Shown here piece after piece: positions 1 through 12,204 of a stretch of DNA of 64,000 nt. A model generated the notes under the pieces. The model had not been told where the DNA came from, did no database searches, and saw only the letters and a list, made by a program, of their open reading frames with translations. The first letter of the stretch is position 1, and each line of letters starts with the position of its first letter. This DNA is from Glebionis coronaria. Taxonomy: Eukaryota; Streptophyta; Magnoliopsida; Asterales; Asteraceae. The stretch is from assembly GCA_025667525.1 (NCBI GenBank), contig JANFOE010000190.1, positions 1,490,501 through 1,554,500 on the forward strand. Reading direction: 5' to 3'. The translations under genes and the position numbers were made by a program.

Positions 1-751
1 CAAGGTTTCCTACTAACTTTGTTCACCAATCCTCCTCCTCCTAGGAGATGAATGATGATATTTTCAAAAATATCTTTTCCAGAAGACAAGCCAAAGAAGA
101 TTGTTTAATCAAGAACAAGATTAGCTAGCTATTGTAGTAGTTAGTTATTTTCTTTTTTTGTACTTGGTTTCCTTCATGAGTTTTTCATGAATATGTTTTA
201 ATATATTAAGCTTTTGTATGTTTGAACCTATGTGGTCTCACACTAATCAACTTTATTTTAATTAATATTGAACCTTAACCTATCACAACCTCTAAAACTT
301 GACTAAAATTAGACCAAAATGTTATCTAAATATTTAGTCACCTTTGTCAAGACATTCTTTGTGAGTGTGTTACCTTTTGTGCAACAATAGCTTAATTTAA
401 TGCTATTAGAGGTAAAAATCTAAGATTTGCTTAATTTTGAAAAAGTCTAGTTTTTTCTCAAAACTTTTTAAAAATCGGATTTTTTAAGTGTCCACTGGCG
501 GTGACTCAATAAATGCCGTACGGCTCAATAGTGATATTGAACCGCAGGTTCTTTTAAAGAACCGCTGACAACAAGCCACTTTTTGGCTCATTTTTGGTCT
601 TTCTTCTTTGACCTCAGTCTCTTTCAAGATTCTTTGTTTGCCTATTTTGGTTAAACATTCCTTGAAACTTTTTAGTTTTCATTTTATTCCTTGCCTTATT
701 TATTTTCTTTAAATCTTCTCATTCTGGGAGTTCTCTTTCTCACCCCTCACA

Positions 752-1306
752 ATGTCTTCTTCTTCTAACCTTGACATATCTTTGTCACAACCTTCTAAAC
801 ACAAAGCTTCTTCTTCTAATCTTTCTAAGAACCCGAAAATCTCGGTTCGACCCGTTGGGATCAAGAAGAACAAGGATCATCATGATTTCTCTTCTCTGAA
901 ACCTTGCAAGACTTCTTCTTTCTCTCTTTGGAATGAGACTTTCTCAATCAATCCAATTACTGGAGAAAGAGAATCTCTTCCACCACCACCTAAACCTTGC
1001 AACATACCTCACCGCAATGACCTTTCTTCTTTCCCTAACCTTTTTAGGCATTATGAAAACCTCTCTTATCCTTAATCTCCTTTTCCACCATCTTCTTCTT
1101 ATTTTGATGGTCCTCCCCCCTCAAACGACTTTGTTTTGTATCATGGAAGCTCGTATGCGTGTTGTCGATTTTAACAAACTGAACTTGCTCATGTTTATGA
1201 CCAGTTAAATTTTCTTGAATTTCTTCTCACTCGACCTCCTCTCAAAGTGTTTATTCCCGTGAAAAAGTTTTCTAATGATGCCTCGTCGTCTTATTTTACC
1301 AATTAA
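752..1306 (+). pseudogene. Decayed post-pol ORF of the Sirevirus-like element
   Basis: One frame runs from ATG at 752 to TAA at 1304-1306 (185 codons) and is broken by two in-frame stops, after residue 107 and near 1170. The product is rich in Ser, Pro and Lys at its N-terminus, has a proline run (LPPPPKPC), and ends with FLLTRPPLKVFIPVKKF. No known domain is recognised. It lies between the expected end of pol and the 3' purine tracts, where Sireviruses often carry an extra envelope-like or structural ORF. The role is unknown. The same reading frame continuing past both stops is the reason to treat this as one broken ORF rather than two short ones. Confidence 0.45.
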
Positions 1307-1931
1307 AGCATATTTTGTGTTCTAATTGTTCGAGTCAAATAAAAACCTAGCAATCTTGGAGGACTATCTCTACTAGAATATTTTATGCTTATGTTTTTAT
1401 TTTTAATAATTGTTGTATTAATATTCATATTGTGTAATTAACCTTGTATGCTCTTTCATATTTTTGTAATATAATTGATATGTGGTTATTTCTTGTTTTG
1501 CTAATTCTTTATCACACGTATTGTTAAGAGTTGATCATGGTTAAAATTTACATTTTTTGGGTGATTCCAACAATTCTAAGTTTTTAACCGTTTGACATAT
1601 TACCATTACAATTGGTATGGATGTTTGTTCTCTACCTCTATTCCACCAATTGTGAATTGATCTTGTCAAAACACCCTCCTTGGACAAACTTAGCAAATAC
1701 TTACTTCTAATTTGAGATTTTCTTCCTCCTCCCTCTCAAGTTACTTAGTAGGTAGTGACTATAGTATATACATTGGTGTTTCTTTTCTTTCTACTAACCT
1801 TTGTATGTAGCTTGTCACCATAGCTCGATCACTTGGTGCCCCAAGCTAGGAGGAGTAAGCACCAGGTGGGAGCTACTAGCAAAGTCGATTCTTCTCTCTT
1901 TCAAAGACTTGTGCTAACCTTTTTCTTCGAC

Positions 1932-1944
1932 AAAGGGGGAGAAA
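1932..1944 (+). promoter_or_regulatory. Internal polypurine tract
   Basis: AAAGGGGGAGAAA lies about 90 bp upstream of the LTR-proximal tract. Duplicate purine tracts before the 3' LTR are typical of Sireviruses and may prime plus-strand DNA at additional sites. Confidence 0.5.
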
Positions 1945-2019
1945 TGATAGTGATAAACTCGTTACTAATTTGAATTTTTTTGTTTTTTTTACATAAATGA
2001 GTTTATAGTTTGTCGTAAT

Positions 2020-2034
2020 AAAAAAGGGGGAGAT
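2020..2034 (+). promoter_or_regulatory. Polypurine tract next to 3' LTR
   Basis: AAAAAAGGGGGAGAT lies directly before the LTR start TGTTAATGC. It is the expected primer for plus-strand synthesis. Confidence 0.7.
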
Positions 2035-3420
2035 TGTTAATGCAAGCAATGCCTAAAAACATTATTAGTGTTAACTAATATTTCTTAGTTTTGATCACGA
2101 CAAAGTATAAAGACATTTATGGTCAAAGACAATCGAAAGACGAATTATTCAATAAACACTATCATCAAGGTAATAATCATTTAAGTCTTATACAAACATA
2201 TCTTAATCATTTTTAGTGATCACAGAAAGTGATTAACCTTAAAAGTCACATTTTGACAATTGTGACAAACGATTTTAATAAACTTTATTTTTAAGAAAAT
2301 GTTTTATTAAAATGGAAATTGAAAATTTGAATATGGATATTCCAAATGCTATAGGAATATCCTTTGACGGTAAAATCTACCTCAGATAACATTTCCTACT
2401 AAAAGACAAAAAGGAGCTTAGTCTACTCTAGGCGGTTCCCCAAATAGCTATGCAATTCGTTATCAATAATTAACCATACAATAATTAAGGAACCGCGCCC
2501 AGAGAGCCGTTGGATTTTGTCTCCTATAAATAGTGGATCAAATCTTCAGTTTCTATGAACCTTTTTGGACATTCTTTCTGCTTCTTCTCTTCTTTTTATA
2601 TCCTAATCATTAGTCAATGATCACTTAATGTGTTATGTATGTTTACTTATGATTAACCTCTTGATCCTCTTCATTACTTGTCCAAAGAGAAGATCACTCA
2701 CACATTTGTGATGTGATTAAGGATGAAGCCTTGATGAAGAACATCCTTTCTTAGATCTAGTCATGTTCATCATTTTGTTTAGTTGTGGTATATTTGTGAA
2801 TACTTGAATTAGTGTTCTGTTGATCAAATGTATTAGTGAATACTTGTATTAGTCTTGTGTAAATCCATTGTACATGTGTATACTTGGATTTGTCTTGTGT
2901 GGATCCAAGTTACATGTGTATACTTGGATATGTCTTATTGAGTGGTAATAAGTCTTGTGTGTTAGTTCTCACTAAACTACAAAGTGATGTGTGTATGTGT
3001 CTTGTGAGTTCTCACTAAACTTGAAAGTAAAGAGTCGTGAAGATTGGTTCTAGCTTTGGTTTATAACTCGACATCTAGCCTTGTGTCGGAAGAAGATGTG
3101 CGACGAAGATTGGTTTTAGCTTTCGATTAGAACTCTAAATCTAGCCTTGGTCCTAGCTAAGATTAGGTCTCAACATTTAGCTTAGTGTCGGAAAATAATG
3201 TAAGCGACGTTGTAAGGTTTTCTCCGCCAAGAAGGGAGCTTGTGGGTATAGTGGAAATCTCAAGTAAGGTGTACTTGAGGAGTGGAGTAGGAATTAAGAG
3301 AGTGCTTCGTTGCCGAACCACTATAAATCATGGTGTCGTACCTTAGGTTGTTTCTTTCCTTACTCTTTACTTATGCTTTCATTCTTACACTGCATTTCAT
3401 TGTCACTGGATGTTGTTAAT
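2035..3420 (+). repeat. 3' LTR of the Sirevirus-like element
   Basis: It starts TGTTAATGCA right after the polypurine tract and carries a TATA box (CTATAAATAG, 2524-2533), which puts U3 at about 490 bp. No coding sequence is present. The end is not fixed: candidate termini lie near 3392-3396, and the first ten bases of the LTR recur at 3414-3423. Confidence 0.55.
2524..2533 (+). promoter_or_regulatory. LTR TATA box
   Basis: CTATAAATAG sits within the LTR about 490 bp from its start, in the position of a retrotransposon core promoter. Confidence 0.5.
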
Positions 3421-3573
3421 GCATTAGAATTCAACTTAAAAACTATGAAACTAGTTTTCAAATAAAAGGTAATTTTGGGACAAACCAAATTGAAAGAATT
3501 TTAATTAGGACCATAACCAAGAGAAACTATTCAACCCCATTCTAGTTTCTACATGCTCATTTCTAGCAGCTCC

Positions 3574-4945
3574 CTATTTAGATGTTTCTCCTTTCTCCCA
3601 TTTTTGGAATTTTAAACTGAGACCTAGTTTGGATAGCTGAACCCCCTCAACTTGCCTCAGTTGCTGCTTACCATTCTTACCTTTTTTCTTCCTGTGTGAG
3701 ATCACAGTGAAACCATCCACCTGAGAATTCACCACCTTTTCCTTCTCAACAACAACTTCCTTTGGTCGCTTTGGACATGATTCATGAGTGTGACCAAACA
3801 CTGTACATTCAGCGCACACAGGCGGTTTCAACTCGTATTCAACCTCATGTGAATTTTAGAGTGATCCGTTCCATAAATACTAGGGACAACCATAATCACT
3901 TCTTCCTTCGAAGGTTTTTCAGCCGTAGTTTCAATAAGCGCCCTTGCGTAACCTAGACGAGCCCATTCCTCATTATACATCGAGCTAGTAAAAGGATCCA
4001 ACATAATTGGATTTCCAATTTGGGACCCAATAAGACTTAAACCATCCGCATTGTATGCAACAACCGGAACCTTATGTATTTTCACCCATACAGGTTATTC
4101 TTTGACAAAACTAGGTTAGGAGACCAACTAGTAAGAATTAAAGGCTGATTACGAATAAACCATGACCCCTTCTCCAATACTTATTCTAGCCCCGTCTTAG
4201 TCGTGAATTTAAAGAAAAAGACACCATCATCATCCCTCATAACCTTTTGAAGCTAAAATTTGCTCCATGTATTCGAGACATAATTTTTTACCAATGGGAA
4301 TGCAATAGGCTTTTCCCAAAAAGAAACCTACCAAAAAATTTGCAAGCCGGTTCTGTGCTACCATGACATTTTCAACCAGTAAAACAAAATCCGTATCCGC
4401 TACCTTTTCCTGATTAAACAACACCCTAAAGAGAACCTTAGGCTTTTGAACCTCTGAGGCAACCGTATAAGCAAATGAGCAAAAACCTTCCTTCGCTTGA
4501 GAATTACCATCACCCCATCCCGTTCGTTTAACATGTTCAACCTCATTCTCAATAAGGCTGGTCACAACTGCCACATTAGACCCAATATTATCAACCTTGG
4601 TTTCAACCATCGGTTGAGGCACCATAGGGCTAAACATTTGTGGGATCTGACTGTTATCAATCATGGCATCAGCCCTCGATTGATGCACCTTAGTGCTAGT
4701 CATTGCGCTTAGTAATTCCTGAACCATATCAACCTTGGCTTTAGCCCTCGATTTATGCACCGTAGTGCTAGATTAAACATTAGATTGTTTAACCGGTTCA
4801 TGGACGTTTCTTTCCGCCAATCGCATAGGTTTACCGTTTTCCCCATAATTTTACCATCAACATTTTGTATTTAACTTGCAAAACTATTCCTCGTTCCTCC
4901 ACTAACTTTCCTCGCATTAGATTTAGATTTTTCAGCCGTCTCCAT
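3574..4945 (-). pseudogene. LINE (L1-type) ORF1 remnant, DUF4283 plus zinc knuckle
   Basis: Read on the minus strand from an ATG at 4945-4943, the region holds broken pieces of a plant LINE ORF1, a nucleic-acid-binding chaperone that packages LINE RNA. In order: a charged N-terminus with a short internal duplication; a DUF4283-like segment (LANFLVGFFLGKAYCIPIGK, then VPVVAYNADGLSLIGSQIGN and RLGYARALIE); and a CCHC zinc knuckle CAECTVFGHTHESC (C-x2-C-x4-H-x4-C). Three reading frames and stops show it is dead. No ORF2 is attached; the 3' side abuts the Sirevirus LTR. The order and motifs match the better-preserved copy at 6867-8459. Confidence 0.75.
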
Positions 4946-5395
4946 CTCTCCCAAAACCAAAACGTCACAAACGCAAACAATGAAAAACTATAATTAGGGA
5001 TTCTACAAACAAACCAATCACAACCGCTCAGCTTGTCGCCATGACTGACACCAAGAATAAAATAATATTACAAAACCCTAATAATCGAAACCCTAATAAC
5101 TGAAATCCTAATAATCGAAACCCTCTTTATTCGTTAGATCACACCTAAATAACAATGCACGATTAACCACAAGGATCTAAGCCTCAATCCAACAATAATG
5201 ATACAAATCTTGATCAGAGAGTTAAGATTAAAAACCCTAATCCTTGTCGTCGATGGATACCACGATACGAATGAAAAGAAGAAACAAGATCAAAGGTTAA
5301 TCAAACACCGTTAGAATCAGGTGAAATTAAAAAAAAAGATTAAAGAATCGATGGAGAGATATTACAGATTCTGCCATTTTTAGAACCCAATGAGT
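4946..5395 (-). other. LINE 5' UTR-like leader, no gene
   Basis: This non-coding stretch lies upstream of the minus-strand ORF1. It contains three to four spaced AACCCTAAT units (5073-5125), each followed by AATCGAA or a variant. These resemble the AAACCCTA elements common in plant 5' UTRs rather than telomere DNA. Confidence 0.3.
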
Positions 5396-6471
5396 CGTTT
5401 AGAGAGGCGTTACGTGCCATCACTTGTAAATCGTGCATAAGCTAATTTCTCTTTCTAATAAGTAACGATGCATATCCAATAAGTTTTATACATATACGTA
5501 TATATACTCTAAGAGGACGTTTCGTACGAGTGAATCTCAAAGAAAAGAAACAAGATGAAGAATAGAATTGTAGAGAAAGAGAATGAGTCTAAAGAAAGAG
5601 AGATGACTCTATTGTTTGGTAGTTTATATAATCGAGAAACGAAATGAGTAAAAAATGTTTATTCCTGTGTTTGGTATGACAAATAATTAAATCAAAATTA
5701 AAAGATCAAGGAACTCATCACTAAAGTTTGAATAAATCTAGAAAATGAACGGTAATAAGATGAAAATGAAGCCCAAAATCGCTTCCAAATTCATAGTTAT
5801 ATGCAATGGAGTTTGAGTTAAAAACTTGTGAACAACTCATGGCTCATATAAGACATTGAACAATAACTAAATAATCTTCCATATTATCAAGTAATATGGT
5901 TATACAAATTTCTAAATAAGGCGGCTAAGGTACACAAATCAATCATAAACGAATTAACTTCATCCTTCATCTAATAAAGTTTCATTCTAGTTGTAAGAAC
6001 ATAAATGGACAATTACTATCATAGATAATATATACCGGCCATGGAATCAAGAGAAATATGGATAAAGAAAATATGATAACATTTTGAGGATTAGGGTTCT
6101 TGTTCATAATTAAAGATAAGAGTTTTGATATTTTAAATTGATTTTTAGTTCAAATGTGTAAGTCACGTGTTGTTAGCTTTTGTACCCCACTCTTTTTTAC
6201 CTTGCTGTGATTCTCAAGAGAATGAACAAAAGAAACAGTTTCCCACCTTTACATTCTTCATGCGCAACAAACATGGCAATCAATTCTTTTGCCAATTCTC
6301 ATCATTCCTTTCCTTCCTACCAAACAACCCCTATGTCTCAAACACATGTCTCATCACAAGAGACTTGAATTATCCATATTTGCGTCATTAAATTTTGTCA
6401 ATTCATCTATCCATGATCCTCAAATTCACTTTAGCGCTATTTTATTTATTTACATTATCACTATCATGCAA
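5396..6471. other. AT-rich spacer without recognisable gene
   Basis: Only short overlapping ORFs (6167-6486) with unbiased composition are present. No TE terminus, RNA gene or repeat was seen. It is probably old, unalignable repeat sequence. Confidence 0.4.
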
Positions 6472-6483
6472 ATCTATCGATGT
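6472..6483. repeat. Left target-site duplication of LINE copy
   Basis: ATCTATCGATGT is repeated exactly at 8689-8700, immediately after the LINE A-tail. Confidence 0.9.
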
Positions 6484-8688
6484 TAGCCAAAAGTGACATA
6501 CCACCTGGAAAAAAAACCCTAAATTTCTCCCATGGCGGCTGAAAAAATTCTTCTCATTTTTTGATCCCGAATTCTCTTAATCTTTATGATTTGAATTCCA
6601 TCTAATGATCTGTTAGTGATTTCCTAACTTTTTTATTTGGATGCACAATTATTACTGATTTTATGATCCATTTAGACCAGGGTTAGTTTTTTGCATCGAT
6701 TAAGGTTTGTTATCTATATAATTAATAATCATTATCTTTGTGTAATTAATGGAGGCTAGTTAGGAAGGTGGTGGTATCGTTTGAAACACTAAATTTTTAG
6801 GGTTTCGTTTGTTTTGTTCCTAATCATTGGGTTTAGGGTTTCAGCGTTGTCTGTGGGTTTTGGGAGATGGAATCAAAGGAAAATTCTAATACTGGTAAGG
6901 ATGGTCCTCTAGAGGTGAAGATTGTAATGACGGGTGAGAAGCATAATACTGATGGGACGACCAAAGTTAAGGTGATTAAATCTATCCTTAAGCGTCCTGG
7001 TTCATCACATGTTAGGGACCCTGCTATGAGGGCTCCTATTCGTGGTAGTAATGTTATAGAGGGAACTCCAAAACATGTTGAGGGTATGAAACTTGTTGGT
7101 GCATTAGGTCATAATCAACCCCGTAAGAAGGTTGTCAAAATTCAGGAACTAAGTAATCAGAAAGTGGTTACTAGTTTTGATGATAATACTAGGTTGCTGG
7201 GCGTAGGTGATACCTTTGCTGCGACAGTGGGTAATTCTGAAGTTGGTACACCAGATTCAGTAGAGCAGGTTGCTGCTACGAAGATGACATAATTGTCGTC
7301 AAATTTGGGTAATAACTCGTTTGTGTCGGCTATTCAAAATGATGTGACTAACAAGCTTGTGAACAAGGTTGTTAAAATTTCTGAGTTGACAAGTGAAGAG
7401 AATGTTGAAGGAGCTCGGGTTGCTATCTCGTATGATGTTGTTGAGGAGGTTGAGTTGCGGTTTTCAAATACGCTCTTTGGATACTTTATTGGTAAACGAC
7501 TAGCATTCCCGCACGTGGAAAACTTTGTCAAAAATGCTTGGGCAAGATTTGGCAACTTCATGATGAATGCTTCCTCTTTCAATTAACTTCTAAGGAGGGA
7601 ATGGAAGGGGTGTTAGAGAATGGTCCATGGCTGATAAGGAGTGTCCCTCTCATATTGAATATCTGGTCGCCTACTACTGATTTGGAAAAGGCTGAGATCA
7701 AGAGAGCTCCGGTGTGGTCAAGCTTCATCACGTGCCTATAGTTGCTTATTCAGAGGTTGGTCTTAGCCTTATTACTACTTAAATTGGTTAAGCTATCATG
7801 TTGGATTCATATACTAGTAATATGTGTGTGAATTCGTGGGGTAGAAGTACTTATGCCAGGGCTTGAGATTGATTTAATAGATTCAATGGTAATTGTTGTT
7901 CCAAGGGGTCATGACAAAGGGCATTCTTTAGTTATGATTGATATTGAATATGAATGGAGGCCTCCTAGATGTTCTACTTGTTTGGTGTTTGATCATATTA
8001 GTGATAAGTGTCCGAAAAGGCCTATGGATGCGGCAGCTCTTGTGGCCAAGAGTGTGGTGGATGATGGTTTCCAAGAGGTTAAAAGAAAAAGAAGAACAAC
8101 AAACAACATCAAGTTGCTGGAATCAAGTTATTAAAACCAGCCCTTAACATTCAACATCATCGTGTTGAGATAGAAGAAACATCAAAGGCTAGTAATGATA
8201 ATCTGAATATGAATGAGTCGCTCTTTAAGATGGGTTTCTTGAATAGTAAAGGTTCGAGATCCAAGAGAGTCAGAAGGAGCAGAGTTCCCATAACTCATTT
8301 AGTGCTCTTTGGGATAAACTGGATGATGGTTCAGAGTGGGACGCACGATCCAACGCAAAGGATGATGTGGTTAAAACAAGTGATAGTGAGGTTGAGGAAG
8401 TTATTTCTATCGATGATAGGCATGGTTCTCGTCAACCTGATGTTCATACAAAGTTTTAGCCATGGAGCTGTTCTATTTTCATTGTTTATGCACCTTTAAG
8501 TGGTTTCTTCCTATTGGTGTTATTTGTTTTGTAACTGTTTAGAAGCGTCCATATGGCATGTCATATGGTTTAGTGGTTGTTCAAGCAATTGCTTGAGGTT
8601 AATGTAGAATTTCAGCGACATTCCATTGTACTTTAGCGATTTTTGGGAATATATTTTACCGGGTTCAAGCCCTTTACCCAAAAAAAAT
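6484..8688 (+). mobile_element. Internally deleted LINE: 5' UTR, ORF1, 3' UTR
   Basis: The element is bounded by an exact 12-bp target duplication and ends in an A-rich tail (CCCAAAAAAAAT). It holds a 5' leader, an ORF1 (6867-8459) and a short 3' UTR ending in TATTTTACCGGG followed by CCTTTACCC. The same 3' signature ends the minus LINE at 48199 and the element at 52569. ORF2 (endonuclease and reverse transcriptase) is entirely absent, so this copy was either deleted before insertion or moved in trans. The clean duplication argues that the deleted form itself transposed. Confidence 0.88.
6867..8459 (+). pseudogene. LINE ORF1 (DUF4283-like, zinc knuckle), frameshifted
   Basis: The product is a LINE RNA-binding protein. 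The first frame (ATG 6867) gives a Lys/Val-rich N-terminus and stops at 7290-7292 (TAA); the same frame continues to 7586 with FGYFIGKRLAFPHVENFVKN. A second frame from about 7538 carries FQLTSKEGMEGVLENGPWLI, the typical DUF4283 core. A third stretch (about 7853-8134) has YEWRPPRCSTCLVFDHISDK with a C-x2-C-x4-H-x4-C knuckle. The C-terminus reads SDSEVEEVISIDDRHGSRQP before TAG at 8457-8459. At least two stops and two frameshifts make it non-functional. The same domain order is seen in the remnants at 3574-4945 and 37342-37812. Confidence 0.82.
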
Positions 8689-8700
8689 ATCTATCGATGT
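8689..8700. repeat. Right target-site duplication of LINE copy
   Basis: ATCTATCGATGT exactly matches 6472-6483. Confidence 0.9.
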
Positions 8701-9399
<699 letters not shown>

Positions 9400-9427
9400 A
9401 ATCAAATCAAAAACCCTTATATAGGAA

Positions 9428-10310
9428 GGATGGTGAAACAATGCCTTAAATACAAAATTCTATAAAAATGACACATGTAATTCAATAAAGGGTTTCCATA
9501 AAATGCTTCAAAAAGAAAATAGGAATTAGAAATGATGTCTTAAATAAAAAATTCTATAAAAATATATATACGAATTACAAATGATGCCTTAAATACAAAA
9601 TTCTATAAAAATATATAAGAAATGATGGTGAAACAATACCTTAAATAAAAATTCTATAAAGATGATTCCATAAAATTGTTAAAAAGAAAATAGGAATTAC
9701 AAATGATGCCTTAAATACAAAATTCTATAAAAATATATAGAGAATGATGGTGAAACAATGCCTTAAATACAAAATTCTATAAAAATGACATATGTAATTC
9801 ATTAAAGGGTTTCCATAATATGCATCAAAAAGAAAATAGGAATTAAAAATGATGCCTTAAATACAAAATTCTATAAACATATATGTAGGAATTATAAATG
9901 ATGCCTTAAATACAAAATTATATAAAAATATCTAAGGAATGATGGTGAAACAATGCCTTAAATACAAAATTCTATAAATTGATTCCATAAAATGGTTTAA
10001 AAATAAAATAAGAATTACAAATGATGCCTTAAATACTAAATTCTATAAAAATATATATAAGAATTACATATGATGCCATAAATACAAAATTCTATAAAAA
10101 TGACACATGTAATTTATTAAAGGGTTTCCATAAAATGCTACAAAAAGAAAATAGGCATTACAAATGATGCCTTAAATACAAAAATTCTATAAAAATATAT
10201 AAAGAATGATGGTGAAACAATGCCTTAAATACAAAATTCTACAAAAGACACATGTAATTCATTAAAGGGTTTCTATAATATGCTTCAAAAAGAAAATAGG
10301 AATTACAAAT
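9428..10310. repeat. Tandem array with TTAAATACAAAATTCTATAAA core
   Basis: About 13 imperfect copies of a core ATGCCTTAAATACAAAATTC / TATAAAAAT recur at 50-100 bp intervals. They alternate with GATGGTGAAACAAT and TTCATTAAAGGGTTTCCATA spacers in a higher-order pattern of roughly 300 bp. It is non-coding and lies inside the putative Helitron. Confidence 0.85.
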
Positions 10311-10893
10311 GATTCACAATAGTTTGACTTACTAAAATGAAAATATTTTTTAGATATTCGGACTGTCAAGTTTTGGACTGAGCTATATACTATTGCTATA
10401 TTATACACGTGACAAAAAATAATACCAGGAATGAGATTTTTGGGTTACTTTTGCTAGAATACACTTTACTACAAAGCTTACAAAATAAAATCATTTGTAA
10501 AACATATTTAACTATAGTGTTTTTGCTAACATAAAGAACTTAACAATAATATTATTTTAAAAAAAAAAAATGTAAAAAAGTTATTCACAACATTAACATA
10601 TACAAAATGTATTATCTCATAAAATTCAAAAATAAAGAAAATATTTATACAATATTATGAAAATTCTAAATTTTTTTAATGTAACAAACTTATTAATAAG
10701 ATTAACGTATGCAAATTCAATTAACTTATAAATATTTTTAAATAAATAAAATATTTTAAACTACGTTATTTTTATCTATTCTATGCTACATTATAGAAAT
10801 ATTAATGTTATAACTAACATTATATATACTAAACTTCTAATACAAACACACATAATTTCAATTTTCATTAAAAATATATATACTTAAAGCTAG

Positions 10894-10910
10894 CCCGTCT
10901 ACCGGACGGG
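10894..10910 (+). other. Helitron 3' terminal hairpin
   Basis: A perfect 6-bp stem CCCGTC/GACGGG with a 5-nt loop lies eight bases before CTAG, the usual termination signal for rolling-circle transposition in Helitrons. Confidence 0.72.
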
Positions 10911-10922
10911 TCTAAAGGCTAG

Positions 10923-11394
<472 letters not shown>

Positions 11395-11611
11395 AAGAGG
11401 AGGGATATGCCACATAAGTAGCTTTTAATCCATGTCAGCATCATTCGGGCCGTAATCATGAATGGGGTCATGTCCCTATACCCGACTTATATTCATATTC
11501 AACAGATATCTTCCCCATTCGTTTTCCAAAACCCTAATCAATAACCCTGAAGCGATAAATCAATCACATCTCTTTAGACTATGTAATCAATATGGCGATT
11601 CATCTGAATAT
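11395..11611. other. Unassigned segment before truncated Copia
   Basis: Mixed-composition sequence with no recognised domain (a 68-codon ORF at 11462 is not convincing). It ends where the Copia RNase H frame starts, so it contains the truncation breakpoint of that element. Confidence 0.35.
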
Positions 11612-11803
11612 AATCCAGTCTTTCACTCCAAGACCAAGCATATTGAAATAAGACATCACTTCATATGAGATGCCTATGAAAAGAAGCTTATTCAAGTCTT
11701 GAAGATTCGTACAGACAACAATGTAGCTGATTTGTTGACCAAGGCATATGATGCAAAGAGATTTGAATTCTTGGTGATATATATTGGTATGCTCAACCAA
11801 TAA
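11612..11803 (+). pseudogene. Copia RNase H C-terminus
   Basis: The frame reads NPVFHSKTKHIEIRHHFI, then one stop codon, then DAYEKKLIQV and TDNNVADLLTKAYDAKRFEF before TAA at 11801-11803. S-K-T-K-H-I-E-I-R-H-H-F and D-N-x-A-D-x-L-T-K are hallmark end motifs of the Copia RNase H domain, which removes the RNA template during reverse transcription. Only the last 64 codons remain, starting abruptly at the element's truncation point, with one internal stop. Confidence 0.88.
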
Positions 11804-11816
11804 ACTGCTGCATATG

Positions 11817-11828
11817 TTAAGGGGAGGT
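11817..11828 (+). promoter_or_regulatory. Internal polypurine tract after pol
   Basis: TTAAGGGGAGGT lies just after the pol stop. AGGGGAGG recurs in the tract beside the 3' LTR at 34824-34835, suggesting an internal PPT of the Sirevirus type. Confidence 0.45.
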
Positions 11829-12204
11829 AATGGCTGTACAATTTTTGTGATAATTTTTATTGTATAGTGTATGTTTTTGTGTTTTTGATGTGATTACAGG
11901 TTGATAGAATAAGTTAAAAGAGGTAGTAATGATAGTGGAATGCATGAACTGGTCAAATTTGTGAGGTACCGTTATGGATCCAAGTACCGCTAGCACAAAT
12001 CCAAGTACCGAGTATGTTCCATGTACCGCTACATATCGTTGTACTGTTAAGGGTCTCTTTTGTAAGTTTGGCGGTTTCTTCGCGCTTGGGTTTGTTATTT
12101 ACATAAATACTTACTCCAATTATACAATTGATTCACCTAATCTTTTATTCTTATCTCTTAATTTTATAACCTTCTCTCTACTTTTTCGATCATAAAAAAT
12201 ACTA

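Larger units (their letters stand above)
1..3420 (+). mobile_element. 3' part of a Sirevirus-like Copia LTR retrotransposon
   Basis: The stretch ends in a recognisable retrotransposon 3' architecture: a decayed ORF (752-1306), two G-rich purine tracts (1932-1944 and 2020-2034), and an LTR starting TGTTAATGC at 2035. Several polypurine tracts and an extra ORF between pol and the 3' LTR are traits known from the Sirevirus branch of Copia. No protease, integrase or reverse transcriptase was seen; the rest lies outside the window or is lost. Positions 1-751 show no gene. The right boundary is uncertain (about 3390-3420), because no 5' LTR is available for comparison. The classification is inference from layout. 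Confidence 0.6.

Noticed and set aside
5073..5125. Telomere-like AACCCTAAT repeats
   Set aside because: The units are spaced by other bases and few in number. They fit a LINE 5' leader better than an interstitial telomere.
6167..6486. Three overlapping short ORFs before the LINE
   Set aside because: No domain, no codon bias, overlapping frames.
11462..11668. 68-codon ORF as a captured host exon
   Set aside because: It merges into the Copia RNase H sequence in another frame; no independent support.
11974..12195. 73-codon ORF before the post-pol ORF
   Set aside because: It contains the repeated AAGTACCG motif and then hydrophobic AT-rich sequence; more likely leader than protein.
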